Below are positions 5,425 to 6,769 of a stretch of 6,769 nt of DNA, piece after piece. The stretch lies in NCBI GenBank assembly GCA_023247935.1, contig JAHFFM010000029.1:8101-14869 (forward strand), in the 5' to 3' direction. A program made the position numbers and the translations under genes. Source of the DNA: Candidatus Omnitrophota bacterium (GTDB lineage Bacteria > Omnitrophota > Gorgyraeia > 2-02-FULL-51-18). Under the pieces are notes generated by a model. The model made no database searches. It saw only the letters and a list, made by a program, of their open reading frames with translations, and was not told the origin of the DNA. Positions within the stretch are counted from its first letter, which is position 1; every line of letters starts with the position of its first letter.

Positions 5425-6714
5425 TTATTTTAATCCGTATCGCGCTTTTTTGCCTAATTCCTCTTCAATTCTCAACAGTTGATTGTATTTGCAAATACGA
5501 TCCGTGCGCGAAGCGGAACCGGTTTTGATTTGGCCGGCGCCTGTCCCCACCGCAAGATCCGCGATAAACGCGTCTTCAGTTTCACCCGAGCGATGCGAAG
5601 AAATAACGCCATATCCGGCTTTTTGCGCCATGCGAATCGCGGCGAGCGTTTCGCTCACCGTTCCAATTTGATTCACTTTGATCAAAATGGCATTGGCCGC
5701 GCCAAGCTTAATTCCTTTTTCAAGACGCTCAGGATTTGTCACAAAAAAATCATCCCCCACGATCTGGGTTTTTTTGCCAAGCGCTTTGGTGATTTTGACG
5801 TAACCGTCCCAATCATTCTGATCCAGGCCGTCCTCAATCGAATAAATAGGATATTTCGATATCCAATTCGAATAAATGGAAATCATTTCGTCCGCGGAAA
5901 AAAGTTTACCGGGATTGGATTTCCAAAATTTATACCCTTTGCGGCCGCCTTCATCGAAAAGCTCTGAGGACGCGCAGTCGAGCGCGATTTTGATTTGGCT
6001 TCCGGCTTTATAACCCGCCGCCGCGATAGATTCCATGATCACTTCCAGCGCTTCTTCGTTGCCCAAATTAGGAGCGAAACCACCCTCATCTCCCACCGCG
6101 GTCACATGGCCTTTTTTCTTCAAAATAGATTTCAAATGATGAAAAATCTCAGCCACCCAGCGAAGTCCTTCGGTGTACGTGCTTGCACCGATGGGCGCTA
6201 TCATGAATTCCTGGAAATCGATTTTGTTGTCCGCGTGTTTACCGCCGTTAATGATGTTCGCCATCGGCACAGGCAAAAGATAATTCGTATTTTTGTGTAA
6301 TTTTCCGATGTATTTCCAAAGCGATATTCCCTGCGAATCCGCCGCCGCGCGGCAAACAGCCATGGACACCGCTAAAATGGCGTTGGCTCCAAGACGGGCT
6401 TTGTTTGGCGTTCCATCGGTTTTAATCATCAAATCATCGATGGCTTTTTGGTCCAACGCATTTTTGCCCTTGAGAACTTTGGGTAATTCCGCGTTGACGT
6501 TTTTAACTGCTTTTAAAACACCTTTTCCGAGATAACGGGATTTGTCCCCGTCCCGAAGCTCAACCGCTTCAAACTCGCCTGTCGAAGCGCCGCTTGGCAC
6601 TGCCGCACGGCCAAAAGCTCCATCCGAAAGCAAGCAATCCGCTTCAATCGTGGGATTGCCGCGGGAATCCAATATTTCACGCGCTTTAATTTCTTTAATC
6701 TTTACTTCTGACAT
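5425..6714 (-). CDS. eno: enolase (phosphopyruvate hydratase)
   Basis: Enolase converts 2-phosphoglycerate to phosphoenolpyruvate in glycolysis and the reverse in gluconeogenesis, as a cytoplasmic Mg-dependent dimer or octamer. The 429-aa length is normal. Numbered from the ATG at 6714, the expected residues are all present: the mobile loop SGASTGEFEAVELRD, His160 (GGKHADN), Glu169 (FQEFM), Glu210 (GDEGGFAPN), the metal ligands Asp246, Glu294 (SIEDGLDQNDW) and Asp321 (GDDFFVTN), the catalytic base Lys346 (LIKVNQIGT), SHRSGETED (373-381) and Lys397. The ATG was preferred over an in-frame GTG at 6717 because GGAGG (6720-6724) is five bases from the ATG but only two from the GTG. It is the first gene of a likely eno-divIC/ftsB operon. 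The upstream 52 bases hold only a weak promoter candidate (TATATT, 6732-6737). Confidence 0.99.
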   Translation of the reverse strand: MSEVKIKEIKAREILDSRGNPTIEADCLLSDGAFGRAAVPSGASTGEFEAVELRDGDKSRYLGKGVLKAVKNVNAELPKVLKGKNALDQKAIDDLMIKTDGTPNKARLGANAILAVSMAVCRAAADSQGISLWKYIGKLHKNTNYLLPVPMANIINGGKHADNKIDFQEFMIAPIGASTYTEGLRWVAEIFHHLKSILKKKGHVTAVGDEGGFAPNLGNEEALEVIMESIAAAGYKAGSQIKIALDCASSELFDEGGRKGYKFWKSNPGKLFSADEMISIYSNWISKYPIYSIEDGLDQNDWDGYVKITKALGKKTQIVGDDFFVTNPERLEKGIKLGAANAILIKVNQIGTVSETLAAIRMAQKAGYGVISSHRSGETEDAFIADLAVGTGAGQIKTGSASRTDRICKYNQLLRIEEELGKKARYGLK

Positions 6715-6769
6715 CACTTCCTCCCTTTTTGAATATATTTTTGTATGGCCGCGGGATAAAGTATATGCT

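Overview
The window reads as a stretch of a bacterial chromosome of moderate G+C. It mixes housekeeping genes (enolase, a DivIC/FtsB-type division protein, initiator tRNA, a large acyl-CoA ligase/acetyltransferase) with mobile or accessory material (the 5' part of a group II intron and a BrnT/BrnA toxin-antitoxin pair). The eno-divIC/ftsB pair occurs in many bacterial groups. The protein sequences and group II intron would fit a PVC/Omnitrophota-like or deltaproteobacteria-like lineage, but that is a weak inference; no rRNA or clear marker settles it.

Layout, left to right. Positions 1-398 (minus strand) hold the 5' end of a group II intron that continues off the left edge. Its 5' splice site can be placed at 398/399, because the flanking exon bases match two exon-binding loops inside the intron. 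A conserved 87-aa cytoplasmic protein gene (422-685, minus) ends 23 bases before the intron. Divergent from it is brnT-brnA (plus, 874-1439), overlapping by ATGA and preceded by AT-rich palindromes that look like operators. Positions 1440-1588 hold no gene but contain several inverted repeats. An initiator tRNA-Met (1628-1704, minus) has its own compact promoter and a hairpin terminator. A small secreted protein (1750-2196, minus) follows, with three helically phased TCGATT repeats in its leader.

The right two thirds is all minus strand: a 911-aa ADP-forming acyl-CoA synthetase fused to a GNAT acetyltransferase domain (2274-5009), then a divIC/ftsB-like gene (5136-5423) and eno (5425-6714). 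In transcription order eno comes first, the division gene follows after a one-base gap, and the ligase/acetyltransferase comes after a 126-base intergenic gap.

Enolase (glycolysis) and the ligase (acyl-CoA to acid plus ATP, or protein acetylation) both touch central carbon metabolism. I see no evidence that the other genes work with them. I did not find a clearly new multi-gene system. The least explained items are the intron placement, the brnTA operator architecture, the phased repeats and the structured gene-free stretch beside the tRNA terminator.
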